Shown one piece after another: positions 1-11,365 of a DNA stretch of 64,000 nt. Positions within the stretch are counted from its first letter, which is position 1. Every line of letters begins with the position of its first letter. The DNA lies in the NCBI GenBank assembly GCA_026397915.1, contig JAPLTX010000014.1:186001-250000 (forward strand), written 5' to 3'. Both the position numbers and the translations under genes were made by a program. The notes under the pieces are model-generated. The model saw only the letters and a list, made by a program, of their open reading frames with translations. It made no database searches and had not been told where the DNA came from. The DNA is from Verrucomicrobiota bacterium (GTDB taxonomy: Bacteria; Verrucomicrobiota; Verrucomicrobiia; CAIQCK01).

Positions 1-770
1 AAACCGAAGCACGGCTGTTTCACTTGGCGGACCACCTGCGTCATCGCCTTCGGGTCGTCTTTGAAGAACGGCAAGCCGAAGTCGAGCATGGGAATCTCTG
101 CATCCTTGTGCACCATTTTGCGCGTGAGGAAGTAAAAGCAGGTCATGAAGAAATCCACTTCCCAGCCTTCGTCGGCGACGCGCTTGATGCAGTCCGGGTT
201 GTGCGCCGAGACGCCGGCCAGCACGCCGCAGTCGTGCGCCGCCTTGACGTAATCATGCACCTCGCCCGTCTTGCCGGCGGCGAAGAGCCGGTCGGTCGCG
301 CCGCCGTGATGGACCATCGCGATGGGCTGCGTGCGCTCGACCGCATCCTTGACCTTCTCGCGTTGCGAGTGGAGGCAAATGAACGACATCTTGCTGCCGC
401 GCTCGCGCAGCGGACGAAGGTAGGGCAGCGCACGGTCGGGATCGGCGAACTGGTGGGTCGTGATGCCCGCGCGCTCGCAGTTCTGGAGAAACTCCACGGT
501 CCGCTCCGGCGTGTAGTAATCCTTCATGTGACGGTCGGCGTGCTGGCCTGCGTAGGAGTAGCCGAGGATCGGATTGGAGCCGGCCACGAGTCGGCTGATG
601 CGATGTTTGCCGATCTGGATCGTGGGCAGCACGGCCGGCACCGGTTCCGCCGCCTCGATGGCCCATTTCGGTCCCAACGTCGTGGCCGCGGCCATTCCCA
701 TTAGCTGTGCCAGAAAGCTGCGGCGTCCGGTCATTGCGGTTCTCTCGTCAGACATTTTGTCGGTTTGCAT
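1..770 (-). CDS. Tat-exported aldo/keto-reductase-like TIM-barrel protein, 3' end beyond window
   Basis: This gene is absent from the ORF track because it runs off the left edge; I read it directly. The start at 770 follows a clear AAGGAG site (CTTCGAAAGGAGCAACAAAC). The protein begins MQTDKMSDERTAMTGRRSFL, giving a twin-arginine export signal (GRRSFLAQLMGMAAATTLG), then LPTIQIGKHRISRLVAGSNP, which resembles the first strand of aldo/keto reductases. About 256 residues are visible, without a stop. Later stretches (MVHHGGATDRLF, AGVSAHNPDCIK) fit a family common in planctomycetes and verrucomicrobia that is usually annotated only as a Tat-signal protein. The classical AKR Tyr/Lys/His catalytic set is not evident, so a redox role is a guess. 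It probably acts in the periplasm. Confidence 0.75.
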   Translation of the reverse strand, partial: MQTDKMSDERTAMTGRRSFLAQLMGMAAATTLGPKWAIEAAEPVPAVLPTIQIGKHRISRLVAGSNPILGYSYAGQHADRHMKDYYTPERTVEFLQNCERAGITTHQFADPDRALPYLRPLRERGSKMSFICLHSQREKVKDAVERTQPIAMVHHGGATDRLFAAGKTGEVHDYVKAAHDCGVLAGVSAHNPDCIKRVADEGWEVDFFMTCFYFLTRKMVHKDAEIPMLDFGLPFFKDDPKAMTQVVRQVKQPCFG

Positions 771-883
771 TGTTTGTTGCTCCTTTCGAAGTGGTCGTCT
801 CCGGGACGGCACCACAGTGATGATTGGCTTTTGAATTTTTATGGTGAGTTGGTTCCAATTTGCTTGGGCTTGCGGCTCACGTC

Positions 884-1753
884 TCACGCACTGGCCGCAG
901 CAGATCGGCCACGTGCGCTGCGGCGAAGTTGCCGCCGACAGGTGGCGAGCATCGCGCGCCAGTGGGCGCGCAGGAACGCTGGTTGTTGCAAAGCCTCGCA
1001 GGCGTATTTGCGGCCGGCTTGCGCCAGGTCGAGCTTTGCCTCGATGCGCATCTCGTCGCGGTTGTTCGCCAGCGCCAGCATGCGCATGTCGGGCGCAATG
1101 ATCTTTGAATCGCCCGCGGACCAGAAGCCGCCGCCTTGCGGGCCGACGGTGTTGGCGAAGACGTAGAAGACCTGGTTCTCGAACGCCCGCGCGACGATGC
1201 CATCTTTGCCGCCGCGCTTCGCCTTCGACACGGCGAGCGCGTCCAGCCCGGCGTTCGGATGAAACAGGATTTGCGCGCCCATCATCACCGGCAGGCGAAC
1301 CAGTTCGGGATAGCGCCGCTCGTGGCAGATGATCGCGGTGCACGGGATGCCGTCGAGCCGGAAGAAGGCCAGCACGTTGCCCGGCGCGAAGAACTTCGCG
1401 TCGCCGGGCGTGAGCTGAATCTTGTGGTAGCGGAACACCTCGCGCCCGCGCCGGTCGAAGACGACCAGCGAATTGAGCCATCGGCCACGGGCGCGCGTTG
1501 GCGAGCCGACCAGCACGTTGCAGCGATGCTCGCGCGCCGCGCCGGCGACCGCCCGCAGCCCCGCCTCGACCGCCGCGGGGTCGAGTTCACGGAAGTTGAT
1601 GTTGTAGCCCGTGACGGCGGTTTCCGGAAACAAGATGGCATCGCCGCCCGCGCGCGCGAACTTGTGGATACGGCGCTCAATGAACGCGACGTTCTCCGGG
1701 ATCGTGCGCCGGAACTTCATCTGCACGGCAGCGACTTTCATCTGTGTCTTCAT
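884..1753 (-). CDS. Carbon-nitrogen hydrolase (nitrilase/amidase superfamily)
   Basis: The 289-residue protein has the nitrilase-superfamily catalytic triad in order: Glu44 in LFPETAVTGY, Lys111 in RYHKIQLTPGD, and Cys143 in AIICHERRYPE. The family hydrolyses amide or nitrile C-N bonds through a cysteine thioester; the substrate cannot be read from sequence. No signal peptide is seen, so it is probably cytoplasmic. It starts one base after the stop of the DUF1284 gene, so the two are almost certainly translationally coupled. Met5 (position 1741) is an alternative start. The last 20 or so residues are Arg/Ala-rich and may be a poorly conserved tail. Confidence 0.85.
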   Translation of the reverse strand: MKTQMKVAAVQMKFRRTIPENVAFIERRIHKFARAGGDAILFPETAVTGYNINFRELDPAAVEAGLRAVAGAAREHRCNVLVGSPTRARGRWLNSLVVFDRRGREVFRYHKIQLTPGDAKFFAPGNVLAFFRLDGIPCTAIICHERRYPELVRLPVMMGAQILFHPNAGLDALAVSKAKRGGKDGIVARAFENQVFYVFANTVGPQGGGFWSAGDSKIIAPDMRMLALANNRDEMRIEAKLDLAQAGRKYACEALQQPAFLRAHWRAMLATCRRQLRRSARGRSAAASA

Positions 1754-1754
1754 G

Positions 1755-2345
1755 TCACGAACGCGGCCCGGAAAGCGCCTTGACTGCCGCCTCGATCCTC
1801 GACTCGTAGGTTTCCTTGCACTTGTTCACCAGCCGGCAGGCGACGCAGACCTCCTCGGCGAAGACCTTTTTGGTGACCTTCGTCTTGATCAGGCGATAGA
1901 GGTCAGCGGCACTCATCGTGTCGCCGGGCTTCAAGCCCAGCACACGGATGGCGTTCTTGTCGGAGGCCATCGAGTTCTCATTGTCCTGCGGATGCGTTGT
2001 CAGACTTCTCTTGCAATGCGCTTTCGCACGATCCCACCACTCGCACGGCGCACAGATGTCGTCCACGCCGATGACGACCTTGATTGGCACCTCGGGGTTG
2101 GCCCGAGTCTTTTGAGCCACCGGTCCGAGCGTCTTGTGGCTGGACTTGCCGGTGCCTAAAGCTTCGAGCATATCGAAAAGGTGATGACCACGGATGATGA
2201 TTGCCTCCGGTTGGCCGGCAGCACGTGCGACACAGCAGAAATCCAGCGGGCAGAGCACTGCTGCTCCGGTCAGAGCGGAGGCTGTCTTGATGAAATCACG
2301 CCGGGTGGTGGAAAGTTTCGCGGGCCGGTCATCTGCGATTTTCAT
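1755..2345 (-). CDS. Tat-signal DUF1284 (COG3543-like) cysteine-rich protein
   Basis: I start the gene at 2345 (MKIADDRPAKLSTTRRDFIK), giving 196 residues, rather than the 367-residue ORF whose upstream part overlaps lpxA in another frame. The N-terminus is a twin-arginine signal (TTRRDFIKTASALTGAAV). The body matches DUF1284: RGHHLFDMLEAL near the start, then VDDICAPCEWW..HC and, near the C-terminus, CVACRLVNKC. The cysteine pairs suggest metal or Fe-S binding. DUF1284 proteins are usually cytoplasmic, so the export signal is unusual. Its function is unknown. It is one base from the nitrilase-family gene, suggesting a shared task. Confidence 0.75.
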   Translation of the reverse strand: MKIADDRPAKLSTTRRDFIKTASALTGAAVLCPLDFCCVARAAGQPEAIIIRGHHLFDMLEALGTGKSSHKTLGPVAQKTRANPEVPIKVVIGVDDICAPCEWWDRAKAHCKRSLTTHPQDNENSMASDKNAIRVLGLKPGDTMSAADLYRLIKTKVTKKVFAEEVCVACRLVNKCKETYESRIEAAVKALSGPRS

Positions 2346-2398
2346 GGCTGTTCTTCTTTTGCTGGGCCAAGCTCCATCATGGCGTCGCCGCTCGCGCC

Positions 2399-3196
2399 TT
2401 ACTCCAACTCTTCCGACGCTTTTCCGCTGAACGCGCAGATGCCGCGCTTGCTGGCGGCGATGAACTCGATGAAATGTTTCAGCTCCGGTGACTCCGGCAT
2501 CTGGCGAAGCTGGACGAGCGCATCGCTGACGTTGAGGCCGCCGAGATAGAGCGTGCGGAACGCCTGTTTGAGCGCAGTGCGGGTCACGAGGCTCACGCCG
2601 GCACGGCGCAGGCCGATGATGTTCATGCCGCTGACATCGTTGGTGTGGTTGGTAATGCAATAGGGCGGCACGTCCTTCGAGACGCGCGAGCCGCCGCGCA
2701 TCAAGCAGAGTGTGCCGAGCCGGACGAACTGGTGCACCAGGCAACTGCCGCTGATATTGGCGCGGTCTTCGATGATGACGTGGCCGCCCAGCGTCGCGCA
2801 ATTGGCCATCATCACGTTGTTGCCGATCTGGCTGTTGTGGCCGACGTGGCTGGTGCACATGAAATAACAGCCGTTGCCGATGCGCGTGGTGCGGTCGTCC
2901 TTGAGCGCGCCGCGGTGGACGGTGACGTGTTCGCGGAAGACGTTCTTCGCGCCGATTTTCAAAAACGCCTCGCTGCCGTCGTAGCCGAGATCCTGCGGGT
3001 AGTCGCCGATGACCGCGCCGAAATGGATGACGTTGTCGGGGCCGATGTCGGTCCAGCCGGTGATGTAGGCGTGCGGGCCGACTTTCGTGCGCGGGCCGAT
3101 GCGGACGTGCTCCTCGATGACGGCGCAGGGGCCGACCTCGACGGTGGAGTCGAGTTCGGCCTTCGGCGAAACGATGGCGGTCGGATGAATGCTCAT
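2399..3196 (-). CDS. lpxA: Acyl-ACP--UDP-N-acetylglucosamine O-acyltransferase
   Basis: This enzyme catalyses the first step of lipid A synthesis, moving a 3-hydroxyacyl chain from ACP to O-3 of UDP-GlcNAc in the cytoplasm. The 265-residue length matches the family (about 262). The N-terminal two thirds are hexapeptide repeats forming a left-handed beta-helix (IHPTAIVSPKAEL, VGPCAVIEEHVRIGP). The segment HVGHNSQIGNNVMMANCATL aligns with the E. coli active-site region and puts the catalytic histidine at His120; HRGALKDDRTTRIG and the helical C-terminus also fit. Its ATG overlaps the radC stop by four bases. It implies a lipopolysaccharide-bearing outer membrane. Confidence 0.93.
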   Translation of the reverse strand: MSIHPTAIVSPKAELDSTVEVGPCAVIEEHVRIGPRTKVGPHAYITGWTDIGPDNVIHFGAVIGDYPQDLGYDGSEAFLKIGAKNVFREHVTVHRGALKDDRTTRIGNGCYFMCTSHVGHNSQIGNNVMMANCATLGGHVIIEDRANISGSCLVHQFVRLGTLCLMRGGSRVSKDVPPYCITNHTNDVSGMNIIGLRRAGVSLVTRTALKQAFRTLYLGGLNVSDALVQLRQMPESPELKHFIEFIAASKRGICAFSGKASEELE

Positions 3197-3891
3197 TGGA
3201 TCAAACCCATTTCTTTCAAGCTGACAAAATCTTCCGTGCGACCGGAGTCGCGTTTGCCGACGATAATGTGGTCAAGCACCTCGATTTTCAACAACCGACC
3301 GGCCTCGACCAGCTCGCGCGTGATCTTGATGTCGTCGCTCGACGGCGTCGGGTCGCCGCTGGGGTGGTTGTGGACAAGGATGACGCTGGCAGCGCCGGCG
3401 CGGACGGCTTCGCGGAAAACCTCGCGCGGATGGACAAGGCTGGCGTTGAGCGTGCCTTTGCTGACCTTCATGTCGCGGACGAGGCGGTTCTTGGTGTCCA
3501 GCAACAGGACATGGAACTCTTCCACCTCGAAGTGTTGCATTTCCTCGCGGAGGCGGTCGGCCACGTCGCGCGGAGTGCGGAGCAGCGGTCGGGCGGCGCG
3601 CGACTTGGGCAGCCGCGCCGCCAGTTCGAACGCGGCCTTGAGCTGCACGGCTTTCGCGAGGCCAACACCCTTGACGGCGCTGAGTTCCTCGACCGACGCG
3701 GCGGCGAGCTGTTCGATGGTTTGGAAGCGCGCGAGAAGGTCGCGGCCAATCTCAATGGCGGAGCGTCCGCCGGTGCCGGTGCGCAGCAGGATGGCGATCA
3801 GCTCGGCGGTGTCGAGCCGTTCGGCGCCGAGCGCGTGCAGTTTCTCGCGCGGGCGCTCGGACAACGGCAAATCGGTGATGCGGTAAGCCAC
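3193..3891 (-). CDS. radC: RadC family JAMM/MPN+ protein
   Basis: The 232-residue protein has the RadC layout: an N-terminal helix-hairpin-helix (SAVKGVGLAKAVQLKA, residues 71-86) and a C-terminal JAMM metalloprotease-like domain with HNHPSGDPTPSSDD at 174-187. Despite its name, a direct DNA-repair function is not established; the gene is often found near mobile DNA but is also a common chromosomal gene. The start is a GTG (3889-3891): an in-frame TAG lies four codons upstream and an AGGA sits seven bases before it. Its stop overlaps the lpxA start (ATGA). Confidence 0.92.
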   Translation of the reverse strand: MAYRITDLPLSERPREKLHALGAERLDTAELIAILLRTGTGGRSAIEIGRDLLARFQTIEQLAAASVEELSAVKGVGLAKAVQLKAAFELAARLPKSRAARPLLRTPRDVADRLREEMQHFEVEEFHVLLLDTKNRLVRDMKVSKGTLNASLVHPREVFREAVRAGAASVILVHNHPSGDPTPSSDDIKITRELVEAGRLLKIEVLDHIIVGKRDSGRTEDFVSLKEMGLIQ

Positions 3892-3935
3892 AGCTGCATC
3901 CTACCGCCACCGTCGCCTGGTGAAAAGCGAATGAT

Positions 3936-3965
3936 TTGAACCCGACCGCGCCGGCCTGCTACGCT
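3936..3965 (+). promoter_or_regulatory. Possible sigma70-type promoter of the TatD gene, apparently leaderless
   Basis: TTGAAC (3936-3941), an 18-base spacer and TACGCT (3960-3965) lie directly before the ATG at 3972. Transcription would begin within a base or two of the start codon, which fits the lack of any Shine-Dalgarno sequence there. The match is modest. Confidence 0.3.
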
Positions 3966-3971
3966 GGTGGC

Positions 3972-4775
3972 ATGAAGCTGGTGGACACACACGCGCATCT
4001 GACTGACAAGAGGTTCCACGACGATCTCAACGCGGTCGTGCAGCGCGCTGCTGAGGCGGGGGTCGGGACAATCATCACACTGGCCACCGAACTCGACGAG
4101 TGCGAGGCGGTGTTGAAACTGGCGGAGCGATTTCCGGCGGTGTTCGCGGCAGTTGGCGTGCATCCTCACCACGCCGCCACTTCGCCGGACGACGTGACGG
4201 ACGCGCTGGCGGAGTTTGCGAAGCATCCGAAAGTTGTCGCCATCGGCGAGGCGGGGATGGATTACCATTACCTACCCAGCCGGATGCAGCAGCGGCCTGA
4301 CCTCGACGCGCCTACCAAGGCCAGACAGCGCAGCGTGTTCGCGCAGCAACTCGAGCTGGCGGCGCGGCTCGACAAGCCCATCGTCATCCATCTACGCGAG
4401 TGCACCGACGATTTGCTGGAACTGATGACACCGTATCGCGGCCGGCTGCGCGGCGTGTTCCACTGCTTCAGTGAAGACGCTGATGTAGCGCGTCGCGTCG
4501 TGGAACTGGGGTTTCACATTTCGTTCAGCGGGATGCTGACCTTCAAGAAGAACGCGGCCTTGCGCGAGGTGGCAGCGCAATTGCCGCAGGAGCGGGTGAT
4601 GGTGGAAACGGACTGCCCCTACATGTCGCCGGAACCGCATCGCAGCAAGCGTTGCGAGCCGGCGTTTGTCGTCCACACAGCGACGGCGCTGGCGGTGGCG
4701 CGCGGAGCGGCAGTAGAAACAGTGGCGCAGCAGACAACGGAAAACGCGACGAGGTTGTTTGGATTGCCCTGCTGA
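3972..4775 (+). CDS. TatD family metal-dependent deoxyribonuclease
   Basis: The 267-residue protein starts MKLVDTHAHLTD; I reject the longer ORF start at 3936 because family members begin exactly at this strand. It has the TatD metal ligands in order: DTHAHL (His7, His9), IGEAGMDYHY (Glu), VIHLRE (His), FHCFS (His) and ETDCPYMSP (Asp). TatD/YcfH proteins are TIM-barrel amidohydrolase-superfamily nucleases that trim DNA or RNA with divalent metal in the cytoplasm. It is the only plus-strand gene in the first 38 kb, divergent from radC and convergent with pdxA. Confidence 0.92.
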   Translation: MKLVDTHAHLTDKRFHDDLNAVVQRAAEAGVGTIITLATELDECEAVLKLAERFPAVFAAVGVHPHHAATSPDDVTDALAEFAKHPKVVAIGEAGMDYHYLPSRMQQRPDLDAPTKARQRSVFAQQLELAARLDKPIVIHLRECTDDLLELMTPYRGRLRGVFHCFSEDADVARRVVELGFHISFSGMLTFKKNAALREVAAQLPQERVMVETDCPYMSPEPHRSKRCEPAFVVHTATALAVARGAAVETVAQQTTENATRLFGLPC

Positions 4776-4801
4776 GACGGCCGGAGTTCTTCCGCTGCCT
4801 C

Positions 4802-5821
4802 CTACGCCGTCACCGCCGGTTTCGCTTCCGGCGGACGCACGAGCTTGATGGCAAGATGGACGGCGGCAAGGAAGCTGGCCGGGTTGGCGACGTTGCGGCC
4901 GGCGATGTCGTAGGCGGTGCCGTGGTCCGGCGAGGTGCGGACGAACGGCAGACCGAGGGTGATGTTCACGCCGGTGTCGAAGGCCAGCATTTTCAGCGGG
5001 CCCAATCCCTGGTCGTGATACATCGCCACGACGGCGTCGAACTCGCCCTTGTAGGCTTCGTGGAATATCGTGTCGGCTGGGCGCGGGCCGATGGCCGTGA
5101 TGCCTTTTTTGACGGCTGCCTGCACGGCAGGCTCGATGATTCTGCCTTCCTCGTTGCCGAAGGTGCCGTTGTCACCGGCGTGCGGGTTGAGGCCGGCGAT
5201 GCCGATGCGGCGGCGTTGCAAGCCGAAGGTCGCCAGCGCGATGTGGGTCAGTTCGATGACGTCGAATACTTTCTGTTTCGTTAGCGCGCGGGGAACGTCC
5301 TTCAGCGCGAGGTGAGTCGTGGCGAGCGCGACACGCAACCACGCCGTCGGCGCCAGCGTGCCCGGCATGGGGGGCGGTTTCTGGAACTGGCCGACGAGCA
5401 TCATGGCAATGCGCTTGGCGTGAGAGAGCTTGCCGAGCAGTTCGGTCTGACCAGGCACTTTGATGCCAGCCATGTGAAGGCCGGCTTTGTTGAGCGGCGC
5501 GGTGACGAGCGCGGCAATCTTCTTGGCGCGGGCCAGTTTGACGCCGTGTTCGAGCCATTCGGCGGCGGCTTTGGCGGCGCGCTTGTCGGGTTTGCCCGGC
5601 TCGATGTTGGCCAGGTCGTGTTTGCCGACTTCGACGAGGTCGAAGGTCGGCCGCACGCCGAGGTTGCGGCAAGTGCGATCGAGGACGCCCGCGTCGCCGA
5701 TGATGATGTATTGGAAATTGGGCGGCAGCCGTCCGCTGGAGACGGCCTTGACCACGATTTCCGGTCCGATACCTGCCGCATCACCGAGGGTGATGCCGAT
5801 GACGTCATTCGTTGTAGCCAT
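4802..5821 (-). CDS. pdxA: 4-hydroxythreonine-4-phosphate dehydrogenase
   Basis: PdxA oxidises 4-phosphohydroxy-L-threonine with NAD(P)+ in the DXP-dependent route to pyridoxal 5'-phosphate. The 339 residues start GITLGDAAGIGPEIVVKA, the conserved family N-terminus, followed by TAPLNKAGLH, NPHAGDNGTFGNEE and MYHDQGLGPLKMLAFDTGVN, which carry the metal-binding histidines and the substrate loop, and finally RTSPDHGTAYDIAG. The start has a good GAGGT site. It lies seven bases after the peptidyl-prolyl isomerase gene; this mfd-ppiase-pdxA order looks like a housekeeping operon. Confidence 0.94.
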   Translation of the reverse strand: MATTNDVIGITLGDAAGIGPEIVVKAVSSGRLPPNFQYIIIGDAGVLDRTCRNLGVRPTFDLVEVGKHDLANIEPGKPDKRAAKAAAEWLEHGVKLARAKKIAALVTAPLNKAGLHMAGIKVPGQTELLGKLSHAKRIAMMLVGQFQKPPPMPGTLAPTAWLRVALATTHLALKDVPRALTKQKVFDVIELTHIALATFGLQRRRIGIAGLNPHAGDNGTFGNEEGRIIEPAVQAAVKKGITAIGPRPADTIFHEAYKGEFDAVVAMYHDQGLGPLKMLAFDTGVNITLGLPFVRTSPDHGTAYDIAGRNVANPASFLAAVHLAIKLVRPPEAKPAVTA

Positions 5822-5828
5822 GGTGACC

Positions 5829-6794
5829 TCAGAAATACCGGATGAACGCCTTTTGCTTCAGTCGTTCCATCCACTTTCGCTGGCGGGCGGCACGCATCTC
5901 TTGCGCCAGCGTTCTTTCCACTTCGCCCCGCACTTCAGCCAGGGTGCGTGTGCGCTCCGGGCGCACTTCATCCACCTGGACGATGTAAAATCCGTCTTCG
6001 GTTTCGATGACCTTGCTGTGCTGACCGGCCTTCAACGCGAACGCCAAGTCAGCCAGTTCCTTGCGAAGTCCCGATTCCTTGTCCACCCAGCCCCAGTCGC
6101 CGCCGGGGGTTTTCTGGCCGCCACCGGAGTAGATGTTCGCCAAGCCGGCGAAATCAGCGCCGCCTTCGAGTTTCTGCCAGATGTTGTTGGTCAGGTCGCG
6201 CGCTTCGGTATTGCTGGAGCCGGGTTCCTTCCGAACGACGATCATGCGAAGTCGGACCTGGTAGGGAAGCGTAAACTTCGCCTTGTTCTGGCTGTAATAC
6301 TGCTCGATCGCCGCGGGTGATACCACCACGTCGGAGGAGACTTCTTTCTGCCGCAACGCCTGCACAATGAACGGCTCGCGCACGAATTTTTGCTTCCATT
6401 GTTCCATCGTCAGCCCGCGCGCCTGGATGGTCCGGATCAACGCGTTCTTGTCGCCGCCGTATTGTTCCTCGATGATCTCGCGCATGCGGCTGTCGAAAAC
6501 GTGCTCCGGTAGCTTGTAACCTTTTTCGGTGAACTCTTGGAGGATCAGTGCGCGCTCGACCAGCGTGTTGAGCGCGTCCACGCCGGCCTGCTGGACTTTC
6601 CGGTCGCGTTCCTCACCGGAGTAGAGCCGGTAGGTGTTTTGGATTGCGGGCGTCGCCACCTCGCGCACGTCGGAAAAAGTAATCAGCCGGTCGTTGACGA
6701 TGGCCGCAATTCCATCAACCGTGTCAGCGACCGTTCGAGTGCTGAGAACAACCAGCAGCGCCACAAGCGGGGCACAATAAAACCACTTCCCCAT
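5829..6794 (-). CDS. SurA-like peptidyl-prolyl cis-trans isomerase
   Basis: The 321-residue exported protein has an N-terminal hydrophobic signal (FYCAPLVALLVVLSTRTVA), then a SurA-type chaperone segment (VDGIAAIVNDRLITFSDV) and one parvulin domain at roughly residues 165-280 (LPYQVRLRMIVVRK, GGDWGWVDKESGLRKELADLAF, DGFYIVQVDEVRPE). SurA proteins help fold outer-membrane proteins in the periplasm. E. coli SurA has two parvulin domains; here there is one. It sits between mfd and pdxA; surA and pdxA are also neighbours in E. coli. Confidence 0.88.
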   Translation of the reverse strand: MGKWFYCAPLVALLVVLSTRTVADTVDGIAAIVNDRLITFSDVREVATPAIQNTYRLYSGEERDRKVQQAGVDALNTLVERALILQEFTEKGYKLPEHVFDSRMREIIEEQYGGDKNALIRTIQARGLTMEQWKQKFVREPFIVQALRQKEVSSDVVVSPAAIEQYYSQNKAKFTLPYQVRLRMIVVRKEPGSSNTEARDLTNNIWQKLEGGADFAGLANIYSGGGQKTPGGDWGWVDKESGLRKELADLAFALKAGQHSKVIETEDGFYIVQVDEVRPERTRTLAEVRGEVERTLAQEMRAARQRKWMERLKQKAFIRYF

Positions 6795-6895
6795 AAGTTT
6801 GGAGGATAATGGCAGGATTTGGTGCCATCTTCAAGCTTGAAATGCCCGAACACGTAACCATTTGAATATGCAGGTCTTGCGATCAGAATCAGCCC

Positions 6896-10200
<3,305 letters not shown>

Positions 10201-10201
<1 letters not shown>

Positions 10202-10228
10202 TTCGGATTTCGGATTGTGGATTGCGGA
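10201..10228. repeat. Four heptamers (TTTCGGA-type) at the mfd start
   Basis: Units TTTCGGA, TTTCGGA, TTGTGGA and TTGCGGA abut the proposed mfd start codon. On the mfd strand they read AATCCGA-like and, if translated, give HNPKSE-type peptide. They resemble the TTTGGAT heptamers in a sulfatase gene at 42585. Confidence 0.7.
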
Positions 10229-10274
10229 CCGACTGCTTCCGCCTTCCACATTCCGCAACCCGAAACTCCGCCGC

Positions 10275-11264
10275 CTACTTCGGCAGCAATTCGGCGACGA
10301 GCGACTTCTCTTCCTTCAGCTCGTTCTCTGTCGCCGTGATCTTCGCGCGGCTGAAATCGTTGAGCGGCACGCCCTGGATGATCTCGCGGTTCCTGCCGTC
10401 GCTGCGAATCGGATAGCTGAAGATGAGGCCCTTTTCAATCCCGTAGCTGCCGTCGGAACAGATCGCGACGCTGAACCAATCGCCCGGCGCGGTCGGCGTC
10501 GTCAGCGCGCGCACGGTGTCCACGACAGCATTGGCAGCGCTGGCGGCGCTGCTGAGGCCGCGCGCCTCGATGATCGCCGCGCCACGTTTCTGGACGGTGG
10601 CGATGAAGTCCTTCTCCAGCCACTCGCGGTGGCCGATGACGTCGGTGACGGGCCGGCCGCCGATCTTCGCGTTGAAGAAGTCGGGATACATCGTGGAGCT
10701 GTGGTTGCCCCAGATGGCGAGGTTGCTGACGGCGGTGACATCCACGCTGGCCTTCTTGGCGAGCTGGGTCTTGGCGCGGTTCTCGTCGAGCTTGGTCATC
10801 GCGTGCCAACGATCACGCGGGACGCCGGGCGCGTTGTTCATGGCGATGAAACAGTTGGTGTTGCACGGATTACCGACGACGAGAACGCGCACGTCGCTCG
10901 CAGCGTTCTTCTGGATGGCCTGGCCCTGGCCGATGAAAATCTTGCCGTTGATGCCGAGCAACTCCTTGCGCTCCATTCCCGCCTTGCGCGGCACGCTGCC
11001 GACCAGCAGCGCCCAGTTCACGTCCTTGAAGCCTTCGTTGAGATCGGCGGTGGGGACGACGCCTTTCAATAGCGGGAACGCGCAGTCTTCGAGTTCCATC
11101 ACGACGCCGTTGAGCGCCTTCAGCGCCGGCGCGATTTCGATGAGGTGAAGGATTACCGGCTGCTCCGGTCCGAACATCGCGCCGGAGGCGATGCGGAAGA
11201 GAAGCGAGTAACCGATTTGGCCGGCAGCGCCGGTGACAGCGACACGGATGGGTGTTTTGTTCAT
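10275..11264 (-). CDS. mdh: Malate dehydrogenase (NAD-dependent)
   Basis: It interconverts malate and oxaloacetate in the TCA cycle. The 329 residues begin [20 protein letters not shown], with the Rossmann glycine motif at 12-18; I choose 11264 because GGAG lies nine bases upstream, whereas the ORF start at 11279 has nothing. [17 protein letters not shown] provides substrate-binding arginines, [15 protein letters not shown] the cofactor/substrate Asn, and [13 protein letters not shown] the catalytic histidine. The sequence is of the cytosolic-type MDH that keeps GAMFGP after the first helix. A candidate promoter lies directly upstream, so it need not depend on the sulfatase directon. Confidence 0.94.
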   Translation of the reverse strand: MNKTPIRVAVTGAAGQIGYSLLFRIASGAMFGPEQPVILHLIEIAPALKALNGVVMELEDCAFPLLKGVVPTADLNEGFKDVNWALLVGSVPRKAGMERKELLGINGKIFIGQGQAIQKNAASDVRVLVVGNPCNTNCFIAMNNAPGVPRDRWHAMTKLDENRAKTQLAKKASVDVTAVSNLAIWGNHSSTMYPDFFNAKIGGRPVTDVIGHREWLEKDFIATVQKRGAAIIEARGLSSAASAANAVVDTVRALTTPTAPGDWFSVAICSDGSYGIEKGLIFSYPIRSDGRNREIIQGVPLNDFSRAKITATENELKEEKSLVAELLPK

Positions 11265-11287
11265 GTGTTTTGGCTCCAAGTGCGCGG

Positions 11288-11316
11288 AATATAGGTGGCC
11301 ATGTCGGTTCCCGCAA
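11288..11316 (-). promoter_or_regulatory. Candidate sigma70 promoter of mdh
   Basis: Read on the minus strand: TTGCGG (11316-11311), a 17-base spacer, then TATATT (11293-11288), 24 bases before the mdh ATG. It lies in the 101-base gap after the last sulfatase and would separate mdh from that operon. Confidence 0.4.
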
Positions 11317-11365
11317 ATGTTTTAACGAGAACAAAAAATGTGGGGCGGAATCCACCGCTTCGTAT

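Noticed and set aside
2346-2858. N-terminal extension of the DUF1284 ORF
   Set aside because: It is the shifted frame of lpxA; the Tat signal at 2345 marks the real start.
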